Assembly: GCA_964393615.1 (NCBI GenBank)
Contig: CAYMUR010000021.1
Coordinates: 1-64,000 of the forward strand
Length of the DNA stretch: 64,000 nt
Direction of reading: 5' to 3'
From: CAYMUR01 sp964393615
Lineage (GTDB): Bacteria > Planctomycetota > Planctomycetia > Pirellulales > Pirellulaceae
Shown here: one piece after another, positions 9,635-18,933 of the stretch
Position numbering within the stretch: position 1 is the first letter of the stretch
How the letters are laid out: each line of letters opens with the position of its first letter
Notes under the pieces: model-generated
What the model saw: only the letters and a program-made list of their open reading frames with translations
What the model was told of the DNA's origin: nothing
Databases searched by the model: none
Translations under genes and position numbers: made by a program

Positions 9635-9811
9635 CTAGTGACTTCCAAAGGATGGAAACTCTGCCGACTGTTGGTCGTTTACGTAGCCATCCATCCTCAG
9701 TAGCAAGTATCCTGAATGGGGAGAGCCATCCTTAGTCGACACCGGTTCGACCTTAGCCGATTCGCCAATCGCAACGACACTGTTGACGAAAAAAACCACA
9801 ATTGCATTCAT
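9635..9811 (-). CDS. Small exported hypothetical protein, 58 aa
   Basis: A minus frame from ATG 9811 reads MNAIVVFFVNSVVAIGESAK, a possible signal peptide, followed by DGSPHSGYLLLRMDGYVNDQ and a stop at 9635. It lies 51 bases after the PPC-domain gene on the same strand, so it may be the last gene of that cluster. There is no clear ribosome site and no recognised family. It could also be a remnant of a larger secreted protein. Confidence 0.3.
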   Translation of the reverse strand: MNAIVVFFVNSVVAIGESAKVEPVSTKDGSPHSGYLLLRMDGYVNDQQSAEFPSFGSH

Positions 9812-9862
9812 CTCGGAAAGCATTCTGTTGCGACACTCACTGAGGCGCAAAAGTCCAGCGTC

Positions 9863-12250
9863 TTAGCGATTTACTACATCCACCTTGGTTTCGGCGATCA
9901 CGGGATCGCCTTCACTCAGTATCGTGGCCCGGACGATCAAAGGCATGTTGAATGGTCCAAAAGTTGAATGAAAATGAATCGGCAAGCTTCCTCGTTCTTG
10001 GTCTGCGGAGATGGTAATCGTGGTAGCCTGAATTCCATGTACGTGTTTGGGACAAAGTAATTCAATGGTGACCGGTGCCGGTTTTAACACACCACGGGCA
10101 ATCTGAATTCCCAGATCGAATGAGCTTTCTGGCTTTGCACGGAGGGAGTGCTGGGATGTCCGAACGCTTAGGGACGACGGTGCTGTTAAGATGATGATTT
10201 GATCATTTGGTTCGTCTGAATGGTAACTCACTTTATGTTTCTTGCCATCTTCGTCTTTGACTTCACCCAGTGCCATAATGACCATTCGGCCAGTGCGGTT
10301 CATTTCGAGCCAAGTCGGTACAGTAATGGGATAATAAAATTCGGTGACGTCGGGCGGGATTTGTAATTTCGGACCAGTGACACCTTGTAAGTGACGGATC
10401 TGCTGGTCAGCAAGAGAAACCGTCAGCGGTCCGCTAAATCCATTACGATCGATAAGGAATCGGCGCCGATGAACCGTTCCACGAGATACGAAGCTGCTTT
10501 GGAAGGCCACACCATCCAACTTAAATGGTGTTGGCATGGAAACCGCCAGCACCAGACCTGTTCGATCTTTTGTACCGTATTGACCTGGTAGTATGGCCAG
10601 ATGGGTCTGTTGCTTTTCATTGATCGAAGCAGTGCCAAGAATAGTGATAGGCCTCTGGAGAATTTTGGCCTTCTCATCGGCCGTCAATGTGATCTCAATG
10701 TCTTTCTTGTCAGCTGGAATTTTGGTTTCACTGAATGTGACGTCCTCTGGAAGGTTATTGACCGAGAGAGCGATCTCGCCACTGAAACCATGCAGCCGCT
10801 CGACACTAATCTTGAGCTTCCCCTCGCTTCCGCGCGGCAACGTCATTGCATCAGCGGGGAGTAAAATGCGAAAATCAGGATCAAGGGGTTTAGAAATCGC
10901 TAGTCGGTATGCGTAATCAGGTCCACCACGCTGCAAATAATCAGAGATCTGCACAACATAAAATCCATCCGCGGGAAAGGTAAAGCTTGTCTCTGGTTCG
11001 ACCGGGTTGTTGTCGCTGCTTCCGGTTGTGGATAATTTGTTTCCAGCCGAATCCGAGATGGTTAACACTGCATCAAGCGGTGACCCGTATCGCAGTGTGC
11101 CCAATTCAAAGTGGAATGCCTGGTCCTTTTTAGCCGAGACTGTCCAACAGTCAATGTCACCAGGTTCGTCAATGCGCCCATTGAGAACCGATGGCAGTTC
11201 AATGGGCTGATGACTGTCAGGACGATTGTTGGGTTCGACCTCGATGTGTTCGTCCAAATTGCTTAGTTCGATGGCAACAGGGTTTGATAATGAGTCTCCC
11301 CAAGAAAAGTAATGTAACAGCGATCCCGGTTCTTGCCGTGGAAGTTCCACTTCGACGTTTTCGTTGGGCACTTGTTGTCCAGCCAACTCGAAATTGATTT
11401 TGCTTCCAGCACGCCCTCCCAGGGGAAAAACTCGATCAATATAGGGACCGGCCGTGATTGTTAGACGATAAACGAAATGTTGTAGGCCACGGTAGCCGAC
11501 ATCGTGAATGTGAACTTGGTAAAATCCTGTTTTGGGTGCTGTAAATCGAGCGAACGAATCGCTACCAAAGTAATCTGAGTTTGTAGCAACACGGTGGCCG
11601 CTGGGGCCACGAATTTCAATGAGGGAATCCAGCGGCGAACCGATTCGGACAGCATGTACTTCACACGTCACCGACTGAACTGCTTCCGCGTGGAACTCCC
11701 AAATATCAATGTCTTCACGGGGAAATATGCGCCCGTTAATGGTGACAGGCAATTCCACTTTCATTGGAATTGGATGGCCGTCGATTTCATCCTCAATCAC
11801 TTCGGGTAAGTCGCCCACAATGAATTGGCGACTGGGTACGGTACCTTGTGATGTCCCGAGTCGCCAATAGTGTACACCCAGATCGGCGTCGGCCGCGATT
11901 TTGAAAGTAGCTAAATGATCTTTTGGATAATCTTCGCTTCTTTGCGATTCAGGTTTGAAAACCATCGGACCTTCAAACCAGATGGTTTCAGTTTCTTTGA
12001 CCCAGGAACTAGCCTCAACACCATTTCCTTCCATTTGAAAGGGCGCCCCGCCATGGAGATAACAAGCACCCACACGGACCGAGATAGTGGTGCCACGTTG
12101 TCCCCCGGGGGGAAAGATGTAATGGGTAGAGGGCATGTCACTCTGAACCAATTTCACCGATCCTATCCAGAGGAAGAGGAACATGACCAACACGTACCTG
12201 ACGGACAAGTTTTGAGCGATGGGCGCATTGGTGATACAACGTTCGGTCAT
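9863..12250 (-). CDS. Secreted PPC-domain (pre-peptidase C-terminal) protein
   Basis: About 795 residues from ATG 12250; an upstream ATG at 12319 is open but adds a tail before the signal peptide (YVLVMFLFLWIGSVKLVQS). The mature part starts HYIFPPGGQRGTTISVRVGA, the fixed opening of a planctomycete family. It then has two PPC-like modules (PREDIDIWEFHAEAVQSVTC, DEPGDIDCWTVSAKKDQAFH, each with DxDxW and a FYxVQI/H strand) and Ig-like C-terminal domains. PPC modules are beta-sandwiches linked to secretion or binding. The gene follows PSD1 and DUF1501 genes, a common planctomycete trio of unknown job. No catalytic motif is seen. Confidence 0.8.
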   Translation of the reverse strand: MTERCITNAPIAQNLSVRYVLVMFLFLWIGSVKLVQSDMPSTHYIFPPGGQRGTTISVRVGACYLHGGAPFQMEGNGVEASSWVKETETIWFEGPMVFKPESQRSEDYPKDHLATFKIAADADLGVHYWRLGTSQGTVPSRQFIVGDLPEVIEDEIDGHPIPMKVELPVTINGRIFPREDIDIWEFHAEAVQSVTCEVHAVRIGSPLDSLIEIRGPSGHRVATNSDYFGSDSFARFTAPKTGFYQVHIHDVGYRGLQHFVYRLTITAGPYIDRVFPLGGRAGSKINFELAGQQVPNENVEVELPRQEPGSLLHYFSWGDSLSNPVAIELSNLDEHIEVEPNNRPDSHQPIELPSVLNGRIDEPGDIDCWTVSAKKDQAFHFELGTLRYGSPLDAVLTISDSAGNKLSTTGSSDNNPVEPETSFTFPADGFYVVQISDYLQRGGPDYAYRLAISKPLDPDFRILLPADAMTLPRGSEGKLKISVERLHGFSGEIALSVNNLPEDVTFSETKIPADKKDIEITLTADEKAKILQRPITILGTASINEKQQTHLAILPGQYGTKDRTGLVLAVSMPTPFKLDGVAFQSSFVSRGTVHRRRFLIDRNGFSGPLTVSLADQQIRHLQGVTGPKLQIPPDVTEFYYPITVPTWLEMNRTGRMVIMALGEVKDEDGKKHKVSYHSDEPNDQIIILTAPSSLSVRTSQHSLRAKPESSFDLGIQIARGVLKPAPVTIELLCPKHVHGIQATTITISADQERGSLPIHFHSTFGPFNMPLIVRATILSEGDPVIAETKVDVVNR

Positions 12251-12397
12251 CTGAATTGCACGCCGCAACAAAGTTCCTAAACGGTCAGTGGTGGTAAACA
12301 AGCATTTCAGCATGATCATATTGCAAAATCACTATTGGTCGATGATCAGAATGAGGTCAACGATTGTAGTACCGCCAGCGGGTCAGCCACAGCGTGG

Positions 12398-13741
12398 CTA
12401 CAGCAACTCTTTCATCACGCGACCACCATTAATGATTGGCATAGGGCGACCTTCAATGGTGTGGAACTCTTCGTTGGGATTAATTCCCAGCAAATGATAG
12501 ATCGTGGTGTTCAAGTCTTCGGGACCAAAAGGATTGTCTGCCGGTCTCTCAGCACGCTCGTCAGATCGTCCGACAATGCGCCCACCTTGAACGCCACCAC
12601 CACCCATGGCAACAGTGAATCCGGGGCCCCAATGGTCACGCCCCGCATTGGTATTGATCCGTGGCGTACGGCCGAATTCTCCTGTGACAATAACGAGTGT
12701 CTGTTCCAGAAGACCTCGGTCTGCCAGGTCACGAAATAGCGTGGACATGGCGGCGTCAAGCTTTGGTAGCAGGTCGCGTTTGAGAGTTACAAAGTTATTG
12801 TCATGCGTGTCCCAATCGACGTGATGCACAGTCGTGCAGCGTACTCCCGCTTCGACCAATCGGCGGGCCATCAAGCAAGACTGACCGAGAGAATTGTGAC
12901 CGTATTCTTCTCGTAATTTGTCATTTTCGGCATGAATATTGAATGCGCGTTTGGCAGTAGGCGAAGTCATCAGATCGAATGCCTTTTGGCGAAACACAGA
13001 AACCGTTTGGGCGGTCGAATTTGTGCGACCTTCGGCGTTTCTTTGGAAACGGTCTACCTGGGAAAGTAATTCGCGACGAGAATTTGCCCGGGAAGGATCG
13101 AGATCAAGAGGTGGGACAATGTCACGAACGGCGAAACCAGGATCGCTGGGGTCTGCGTTGACTGAGAAAGGTGCGTAGTCGGCGCCAAGGTAGGATGCTC
13201 CGCCACTGGAATGCATATTGGGAACACATACATATGGTGGCACGGAACCACGAGGGCCAAGTTTACGCGCAATGATCGACCCGTGGGACGGGCGTTGGTT
13301 GTTAGGCGTCAACTCAGCATTGAAACCGGAGACCGGGTGATATCCTGTAAGCATATAGTGGTCGGCAGGTCCGTGATCCGAGTTGGAATGCGTGAACGAC
13401 CGTACTAACGAAAACTTGTCCATTTGCCGAGCGAGGCGAGGCATATGTTCACCAATCTGAATGCCAGACACATTGGTGGGGATTGGATTGAAGTCGCCGC
13501 GAAATTCAATTGGAGCATCCGGCTTCAAATCCCATGTGTCAATCGTGCTCAGTCCACCCCGCAAGAAGACAACAATCAACGACCGATCGTTCTTGGAAAG
13601 ATCTGCTTCAAAATGCGTGGCCATCGCCTGTTGATTTAACAGGTCAGGCAGAGTCCAGGCGGCTCCAAACAGCCCGGCACCACCCACGCGAAGAAAATCT
13701 CGCCGCCGAATCCCATCGCATAAAATACCAGTGTGTTTCAT
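12398..13741 (-). CDS. DUF1501 domain protein, Tat-exported
   Basis: 447 residues. The N-terminus has a twin-arginine signal (RRRDFLRVGGAGLFGAAW), so export is by Tat. The body carries family hallmarks: FLRGGLSTIDTWDLKPDAP, HSNSDHGPADHYMLTG, DWDTHDNNF, TGEFGRTPRINTNAGRDHWG and a final GRPMPI. DUF1501 proteins are related in fold to the alkaline phosphatase/sulfatase superfamily; the DTHDN, EFGR and GRDHW motifs are candidate metal-site residues. Enzymatic role is unknown. The start lies 11 bases after the stop of the PSD1 gene, so the two are surely cotranscribed. Confidence 0.9.
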   Translation of the reverse strand: MKHTGILCDGIRRRDFLRVGGAGLFGAAWTLPDLLNQQAMATHFEADLSKNDRSLIVVFLRGGLSTIDTWDLKPDAPIEFRGDFNPIPTNVSGIQIGEHMPRLARQMDKFSLVRSFTHSNSDHGPADHYMLTGYHPVSGFNAELTPNNQRPSHGSIIARKLGPRGSVPPYVCVPNMHSSGGASYLGADYAPFSVNADPSDPGFAVRDIVPPLDLDPSRANSRRELLSQVDRFQRNAEGRTNSTAQTVSVFRQKAFDLMTSPTAKRAFNIHAENDKLREEYGHNSLGQSCLMARRLVEAGVRCTTVHHVDWDTHDNNFVTLKRDLLPKLDAAMSTLFRDLADRGLLEQTLVIVTGEFGRTPRINTNAGRDHWGPGFTVAMGGGGVQGGRIVGRSDERAERPADNPFGPEDLNTTIYHLLGINPNEEFHTIEGRPMPIINGGRVMKELL

Positions 13742-13752
13742 ATCAGCTTGCC

Positions 13753-16257
13753 TTAGTGATTAAACATAAATTCCAAGGAATTCATCAGACTCCATGCTAA
13801 ATCTTCTGCTGCGACACGGCGCCCATTATCATTCTTGTTAAAGTAATCAATCGCTATAGCCTGTTCTCCCGAAATTGGCCGCCGGGATAAAAAAGTCAAG
13901 TAGATAGACTCGATCAACTCTCTGTCGCCCGGATGGTTGTCTACAAGTTGAGCGATCCGACCTGCTTCATGTGATAACTTGATATGAATCTCGGGGGAAT
14001 TCAACAGGTGGAGTACTTGACCGACAGTCGGTTGGGTACTTCGTTCACATTGACACGCCGTTTTGCGCGTGGGACGCCCGAACAGTTTCAGGAAATAGTG
14101 GTCCACCTCGCTATCCCATAATTCAATGGCACGAGCTCCAAACGGTACGCCACGGAACTTTTCGTTGAGACCCGTGACCTGACATACCGCATCTAACAAT
14201 ACTTCGGCATCCAATCGTTTTAACAAGGCCCGAGAATAATTTTGTTCATCCTCTTCATTGGTTTCATTGGGTCGAGAGGTGCGTTGATAAGTAGCCGATG
14301 CCGTGATCGCGCGGATCAACTCTTTGACGTCATAGCCATTTTCGACCAGGTAACTGGCAAGCGCGTCAAGGAGCTCCGGGTTACTGGGCGGATTGGTATC
14401 ACGAAAATCATCAACGGGTTCAACGAGCCCTCGCCCCATCAGGTGTGCCCAGAGGCGATTTGCCGCATTGCGGGCAAACCAAGGATTGTCCGTGCCTGTC
14501 ATCCAGTCAGCCAGCATCTGACGCTGATCACCAGAAAGCAATTTGTCAGGCATCGTTTCACCTAAAGCGTGGGCATAAATGGTTGCACCGGTCCGTGGGT
14601 GACTGGCTTTCGGATTGCCATCAGGGACCATCATTTCACCACGAATAGTACCTTTGCGGTTGACCTGTCGAAAGAAAGCCGTCATTCCGTAATAGTCCGT
14701 CTGACTCCAACGATCAAATGGATGATGATGGCATTGAGCGCACTCAATACGAACACCAAGAAACACCTGTGATACGGTACTCGCTATTTTGTTGGGGTCT
14801 CCGACCACCCGATAGAAGCTGACCTGCGGTGCGTCCGTTGTATTCCCCGCGAACGTCAAAATATCACGTACAAATTGATCCAGCGACTTGTTCTCCGCGA
14901 AACTTTGGCGGATCCATTCATAATAGGCGTATGCCCGCTTATGTCCTAATGCCTGTCGATCGACTCGCAATAAGTCAGCCCATTTCAGAGCCCAATAGTC
15001 ATCATACTCTGGACGCTTTAGGAGCTCGTCGATTAAATGACTGCGTTTAGCCGGATCAGATGAATCCAGAAATCGTCGAGCTTCTTCCACGGTGGGCAAC
15101 GTTCCAATGATTCCGATGTACGAGCGTCGCACGAATTCGGCATCACCTGCCAGCGCAGACGGAACAATATTCAACTTTTTCAGTCGGGCGTGGACCAGTT
15201 GGTCAATAAAATTGTGCTCCACAACGACGGGATAATTCTGGACCTTTTGTTTTCGAGGGATCAGCGTCCGAAACGTATTGACCACTCCGCTGTAGGTTGC
15301 CATGACGGCAACCTGCCCTGGTGCATCAGCAGTCCGTACGATTCCGTGTTCATCAACGCTTGCCAGTCCCTTGTTATTGGAGTGATATTTTGCGATCGAA
15401 GTGATGTCGATTGTATCACCATCATCGTAGTGTGCCAAAACGCGCAGTTGCTGGATTTCATTAATATCCATGATTCGTTCAGCAGGCAAAATCTCTATCG
15501 TGGCTATCTTTGGAGCATTCGAATCACCAAAGGGAACGCCAGCAGCGATCCAAGCCTGCAGTACGTTGAACTCGTGAGAATCTTTGGCGATACGTACGCC
15601 ACCTCCGTGCGGGGTGAGTCCAGCTGCCTTGGCGAGTAGCAAGCTGTGCTTGGCCGCAGCTGGAAATGTGCGTCGTCCACGACCTTGTTTCACCAATGCG
15701 TGGTAATCCGCTTGAGGATCAAATCCAAAGACTGAAAGTTTAAATCCGTTTTGCCCTTCTGCCTTTCCATGACATCCCGAAGAGTTACAGTTGTACTTGC
15801 TGAGGATCGGAATAATATCGTTTTCGAAATGGTAGTTTCGCGGTACATGGATATTCTCAACATAAACCGGTACCAGAACCGTATGATTTTTGAATACGAT
15901 CTGAATGTCGCCTGAACCATTGTCCAATCCTTTCACAACGCCTTTTTGGTCAACCGTAAATCGGTCGGGTGCTGTTGTGAAATACCTTGCTCGACGTGTC
16001 AAATCCACTATTCTTCCATCTTCTCGCGTTCCATGGACCAACAGGCCTCGCAATGAATCTGGACCATTAAGATGTACCGAGTCGGGCTCGATTGAGATTG
16101 CAGTGAATAGACTTTCTTTGTCGTTGAGTTTTTCGTTTGCCTGCGCGTAAGTTGATTGCGTCAGCCCCAGGCAAACAACGACAAGCAAGATTAAAGGTAG
16201 TGCACCGTCACAGCATCCAAAGTCACAGCGTCTAGAATAGTTTCGCTTTTGATTCAT
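13753..16257 (-). CDS. PSCyt/PSD1 protein (BIG2, cytochrome-like, DUF1549, DUF1553)
   Basis: 834 residues. A signal peptide (around LPLILLVVVCLGLTQSTYA) is followed by a BIG2-like Ig domain (residues ~50-130), a cytochrome-like segment with YNCNSSGCHGKAEGQNGFKL near residue 157, DUF1549/PSCyt2 (~340-545, with CAQCHHHPFDRW near 507) and DUF1553/PSD1 (~570-815, with NRLWAHLMGRGLVEPVDDFR). The first motif is CxxxCH rather than CxxCH, as is usual in this family, so heme binding is not proven. It is the first gene of the PSD1-DUF1501-PPC cluster. Function is unknown; redox or carbohydrate roles have been suggested for such pairs. Confidence 0.9.
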   Translation of the reverse strand: MNQKRNYSRRCDFGCCDGALPLILLVVVCLGLTQSTYAQANEKLNDKESLFTAISIEPDSVHLNGPDSLRGLLVHGTREDGRIVDLTRRARYFTTAPDRFTVDQKGVVKGLDNGSGDIQIVFKNHTVLVPVYVENIHVPRNYHFENDIIPILSKYNCNSSGCHGKAEGQNGFKLSVFGFDPQADYHALVKQGRGRRTFPAAAKHSLLLAKAAGLTPHGGGVRIAKDSHEFNVLQAWIAAGVPFGDSNAPKIATIEILPAERIMDINEIQQLRVLAHYDDGDTIDITSIAKYHSNNKGLASVDEHGIVRTADAPGQVAVMATYSGVVNTFRTLIPRKQKVQNYPVVVEHNFIDQLVHARLKKLNIVPSALAGDAEFVRRSYIGIIGTLPTVEEARRFLDSSDPAKRSHLIDELLKRPEYDDYWALKWADLLRVDRQALGHKRAYAYYEWIRQSFAENKSLDQFVRDILTFAGNTTDAPQVSFYRVVGDPNKIASTVSQVFLGVRIECAQCHHHPFDRWSQTDYYGMTAFFRQVNRKGTIRGEMMVPDGNPKASHPRTGATIYAHALGETMPDKLLSGDQRQMLADWMTGTDNPWFARNAANRLWAHLMGRGLVEPVDDFRDTNPPSNPELLDALASYLVENGYDVKELIRAITASATYQRTSRPNETNEEDEQNYSRALLKRLDAEVLLDAVCQVTGLNEKFRGVPFGARAIELWDSEVDHYFLKLFGRPTRKTACQCERSTQPTVGQVLHLLNSPEIHIKLSHEAGRIAQLVDNHPGDRELIESIYLTFLSRRPISGEQAIAIDYFNKNDNGRRVAAEDLAWSLMNSLEFMFNH

Positions 16258-16880
16258 AAAGGGATTTCCATTTTGCCTGCCACTTCAAAGTGGAACTCAG
16301 ATATGCCTTATAAGTATATAAGAACAGGCACCAAAATGAAAGCTGAATGAGTAACCTAATAGTGACATAAGTCGAATAAAATAAGGTGACGTACCGATAA
16401 TTCTCAACCTGGAAATCTGTCATTTGCGGTCCGTCTAACCGGTTCGATTCAGTTCGTTTATTGCCATGACGAATTGTGTTGCTGGAAAACAAAATCACGA
16501 ACGAGAACAGTCTTTCAGTGAATAGGATTCGAGAACCGTGCGGCGGTTTATTCTGGCTGACGAAAAACAAATCGCAGCCTTCTCGTTTTGATGTGCAGTA
16601 ACCGATCGAAAAGCATCAGCGTGGCGGTGCTGATGTGTCTGGAAGCAACGTTCTCTCTTGTTTTCGCTGAATTCATCCAAGTAGGCTAGCGTTATGCATG
16701 GTGATGGGTTGATCTTTTTGGGTTGGATCTTCACTGCAGCGATTGGGGGGAATTCAATCACGTATCGTAAAAAGTGGCAGTGGTCGTATTGCTTAAGACA
16801 CGATTGTTCTGGATCCAAGATGCCGCCAAAGAGACTTATGTTCAGAGACGGAAATATTAAAAAATGTTAAAGTTATTCGT
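16258..16880. other. Intergenic stretch
   Basis: 623 bases between the divergent PSD1 gene and the pilus leader. Only short shadow-like frames occur and I see no supported gene. Confidence 0.5.
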
Positions 16881-16909
16881 TTGACAAGCGGTTAATCTGA
16901 CATACGTTT
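16881..16909 (+). promoter_or_regulatory. Candidate sigma-70 promoter of the flp/tad leader
   Basis: TTGACA at 16881-16886, a 16-base spacer, then TACGTT at 16903-16908. A second -10-like TATTGT is at 16911. The -35 is perfect and the -10 weak. It would give a leader of about 465 bases before flp that includes the riboswitch. Confidence 0.4.
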
Positions 16910-17082
16910 TTATTGTATGGACAGACTGCCTTTGGTGGTTCGCCGTGAGTTTCATGGCGCTATGTTCAGCATGCGGGATTCGTTTCGTTAAGAGCTCGAT
17001 TCATCGTATTGGGTACCATGATGACAGGTTTTGTTGTCAGTGTGCCGAATTGTAAATCGGGCCCGATTGGCTTGCAGCCTTA

Positions 17083-17179
17083 CATCCTCGAAAGGGCAGA
17101 CCGGTCGCAAGGCCGGGACGCAAAACCATTGGGCCGCATCGGCATTGGCCGATACGGTCGCCAGGTTACCGAAAGGGTG
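17083..17179 (+). ncRNA. c-di-GMP-I (GEMM) riboswitch aptamer
   Basis: The order of conserved blocks matches the GEMM-I aptamer: AAAGGGCAGACC (17091-17102), a perfect CCGGTC-GCAA-GGCCGG stem with GNRA tetraloop (17101-17116), GGGACGCAAAACC (17115-17127), a long P3 (GGGCCGCATCGGC/GCCGATACGGTCGCC) and AGGTTACCGAAAGG (17163-17176). P1 can close through CATCC (17083-17087) and GGGTG (17175-17179). The base matching Vc2 G20 appears to be G, which favours c-di-GMP over cGAMP. It lies about 200 bases before the flp start, on the same strand. In bacteria this RNA often controls pili, adhesins and chemotaxis genes. Confidence 0.85.
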
Positions 17180-17200
17180 GCAACTGTTATGGACAGTTGC
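17180..17200 (+). promoter_or_regulatory. Hairpin directly after the riboswitch (possible expression platform)
   Basis: GCAACTGT (17180-17187), loop TATGG, ACAGTTGC (17193-17200): a perfect 8-bp stem abutting the 3' strand of P1. No T tract follows, so simple intrinsic termination is unlikely; it may take part in an anti-terminator or steer folding. Confidence 0.45.
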
Positions 17201-17382
17201 ATCAATTCTCTCGATGGTGGAAAGGCAATGGAGTGACGTTGATGTTGGACCAACGGTGGTTTGAAGCAAGCTGTCATCGGCTCTATGCTGATGATTTACC
17301 ACATCAGTCCTGATTGTTTCATTGTAACCGTTCTGTCTTTCCCCAGTGACAGCCCGGCGACGGAAAAGATTTGGAGGATGCG

Positions 17383-17568
17383 ATGAAGAATATGGCTAAA
17401 AAAATTCAGCATTTCCTGATTTCGGAAGATGGTCCTACGGCAGTCGAGTATGCTGTAATGTTGGCCCTGATTGTAGTGGTTTGTCTAACCGCCATCAGTG
17501 CGATCGGTTCGAACGCCAACACTGCGTTTGAAAAGGTTGCGGACGAGCTCAACGCGGCTGTTTCGTAA
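17383..17568 (+). CDS. flp: Flp/Tad major pilin
   Basis: 61 residues. The ATG at 17383 has GGAGG five bases upstream; a TTG at 17371 is in frame but would overlap that ribosome site. The Flp motif is clear: ISEDGPTAVEYAVMLALIVV, with cleavage after G and the E and Y of the mature end at positions 5 and 6 followed by a single hydrophobic helix. It is the subunit of the Tad (type IVb) pilus used for tight adherence. Cleavage would be by the CpaA peptidase encoded downstream. A terminator lies just after the gene, so the pilin can be made in excess over the assembly proteins. The upstream c-di-GMP aptamer suggests control by surface-life signalling. Confidence 0.95.
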   Translation: MKNMAKKIQHFLISEDGPTAVEYAVMLALIVVVCLTAISAIGSNANTAFEKVADELNAAVS

Positions 17569-17622
17569 TGGCAAACTGAGGCCCTTTCTGCGGGCCCACG
17601 CAATAAATGAAATTGTGGACTG

Positions 17623-17657
17623 CCCCTCGGTGATTTTAAATTGCCGAGGGGATTTTT
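17623..17657 (+). terminator. Rho-independent terminator after flp
   Basis: CCCCTCGG (17623-17630), 13-base loop, CCGAGGGG (17644-17651), then ATTTTTT. The perfect 8-bp GC-rich stem with T tract probably attenuates transcription into cpaA. Confidence 0.85.
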
Positions 17658-17775
17658 TGGAATGAGAGGCTGGCCCACAAAGTTCAGCAAATTGTGGTTT
17701 GAACTAGCGTGAATTTGATGGCCTGTGAATGTCTGTGACCTAGGATTGAACAGGAACAGTAAAAAGGAGCAGCCT

Positions 17776-17886
17776 GTGTTGCCAGTGGTACCAGTGGAAA
17801 CGACGGCCGTTATCTTGGAGATGATGTGCTACATCGGCACGATTTTCTCTGCGGTCTTGAGTTATATGTTTTCCTTTCGCTTTTAA
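17776..17886 (+). CDS. 36-aa single-helix membrane peptide in the Tad locus
   Basis: GTG start at 17776 with AAGGAG six bases upstream, stop TAA at 17884-17886. The peptide is MLPVVPVETTAVILEMMCYI followed by GTIFSAVLSYMFSFRF. It has one hydrophobic helix and an aromatic/arginine end. It sits between flp and cpaA, in line with the operon. I do not recognise a family; a minor pilin is unlikely because there is no Flp cleavage motif. The good ribosome site and position make it a plausible small membrane protein. Confidence 0.5.
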   Translation: MLPVVPVETTAVILEMMCYIGTIFSAVLSYMFSFRF

Positions 17887-17966
17887 CCACATTCTAATAA
17901 TCACACGCATGTTGTTCCGTCCTCACCTGGTGTGATTGTTTCGCATTTTCCAAGGGGAACCAGCAA

Positions 17967-18533
17967 ATGGAATACTATTCGCAATTAGGAAATGCTGTGA
18001 TTGTCAACTGGCCAGTCTGGCTCGTGAGTGTCACCCTGATTGTCGCAGCCGTGATTGATGGATTTGAATTAAAAGTCCCCAATTGGCTAACTTTTCCGAT
18101 GATCATCAGTGGCTGGGTTTACAGTGTTACTTGTTTTGGTTGGCAGGGACTTGGCTGGAGTTTACTGGGAACGTTCATTGGTTTGCTGTTATTACTGCCT
18201 GCTTATGCGATTGGTGGAATGGGAGCAGGTGACGTCAAGTTACTAGCTGGTGTCGGAGCCTGGATGTACGGAACACATGTTTTTTATGCCTTTTGTATTT
18301 CTGCTAGTGTGGGTGCTGTCATTGCTGTTGCCATGGTGTTGGTGCGTCGTGCCTGGCACAAGCACCTTTCCCAGTTCTGGATGATTTTTGGTGAAATCAT
18401 GACTATTCGAGATCCCGAGCAGTTGGCGCAGATCGCAGCGGATCGCAAAAGTTCTATGCTTTTGCTTCCCTATGGCATCCCAATTGCTGTTGGTAGCATT
18501 GTCTACTTTGCTTGGACCGGGTTGTTGATCTGA
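17967..18533 (+). CDS. cpaA: CpaA/TadV prepilin peptidase (A24)
   Basis: 188 residues, polytopic. Catalytic aspartates are in VAAVIDGFELKVPNWLT and in GGMGAGDVKLLAG (the GxGD motif). These define the short A24 aspartic peptidases that cut Flp prepilins at the inner membrane; no N-methylation domain is present, as usual for TadV. The start ATG at 17967 has AAGGGGAACC upstream. The gene follows flp and the 36-aa frame on the same strand. Confidence 0.93.
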   Translation: MEYYSQLGNAVIVNWPVWLVSVTLIVAAVIDGFELKVPNWLTFPMIISGWVYSVTCFGWQGLGWSLLGTFIGLLLLLPAYAIGGMGAGDVKLLAGVGAWMYGTHVFYAFCISASVGAVIAVAMVLVRRAWHKHLSQFWMIFGEIMTIRDPEQLAQIAADRKSSMLLLPYGIPIAVGSIVYFAWTGLLI

Positions 18534-18933
18534 TATGCTGGCATGGTTGTTAGCGATGATGCAGGGACGAGGTGAGATAGCCAAAGTTGGATAAGTTTGA
18601 CGATGTGATTTCATGGTTTGGACAAACTATGCACGTCATACCGAGTACAACGATAAGGCTATGTTAGGATCGACCCAATCGCCCTAGTAGTTGTTTGCGA
18701 TGTCAGTCCCACCGAGACATACGCTGAAATTTTCATTGCGGCCGGTGTGGTGACAAGTAGACGGTATCCTATCCACCCAGCAAGGAAGGGGTGGAAACCA
18801 CATGGGAGCAACTGCTGTTAGTTCTCATAACAACGGGCGGAAACTGGAAATAAAATAGCTGGTGGCATGAATCAGTGATGTTGTCTTATTTGCATTTTGA
18901 CCCAACCATGTGTTACTGCTCAACGGTGAACTG
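18534..18933 (+). other. Intergenic stretch between cpaA and cpaB
   Basis: 400 bases without a supported gene. A short inverted repeat CCACCC ... GGGTGG at about 18775-18795 may be a hairpin. A second promoter for cpaB onward could lie here but none is clear. Confidence 0.4.

Noticed and set aside
16232..16570. 112-aa minus frame upstream of the PSD1 gene
   Set aside because: No ribosome site or domain; it overlaps the PSD1 start and looks like chance frame.
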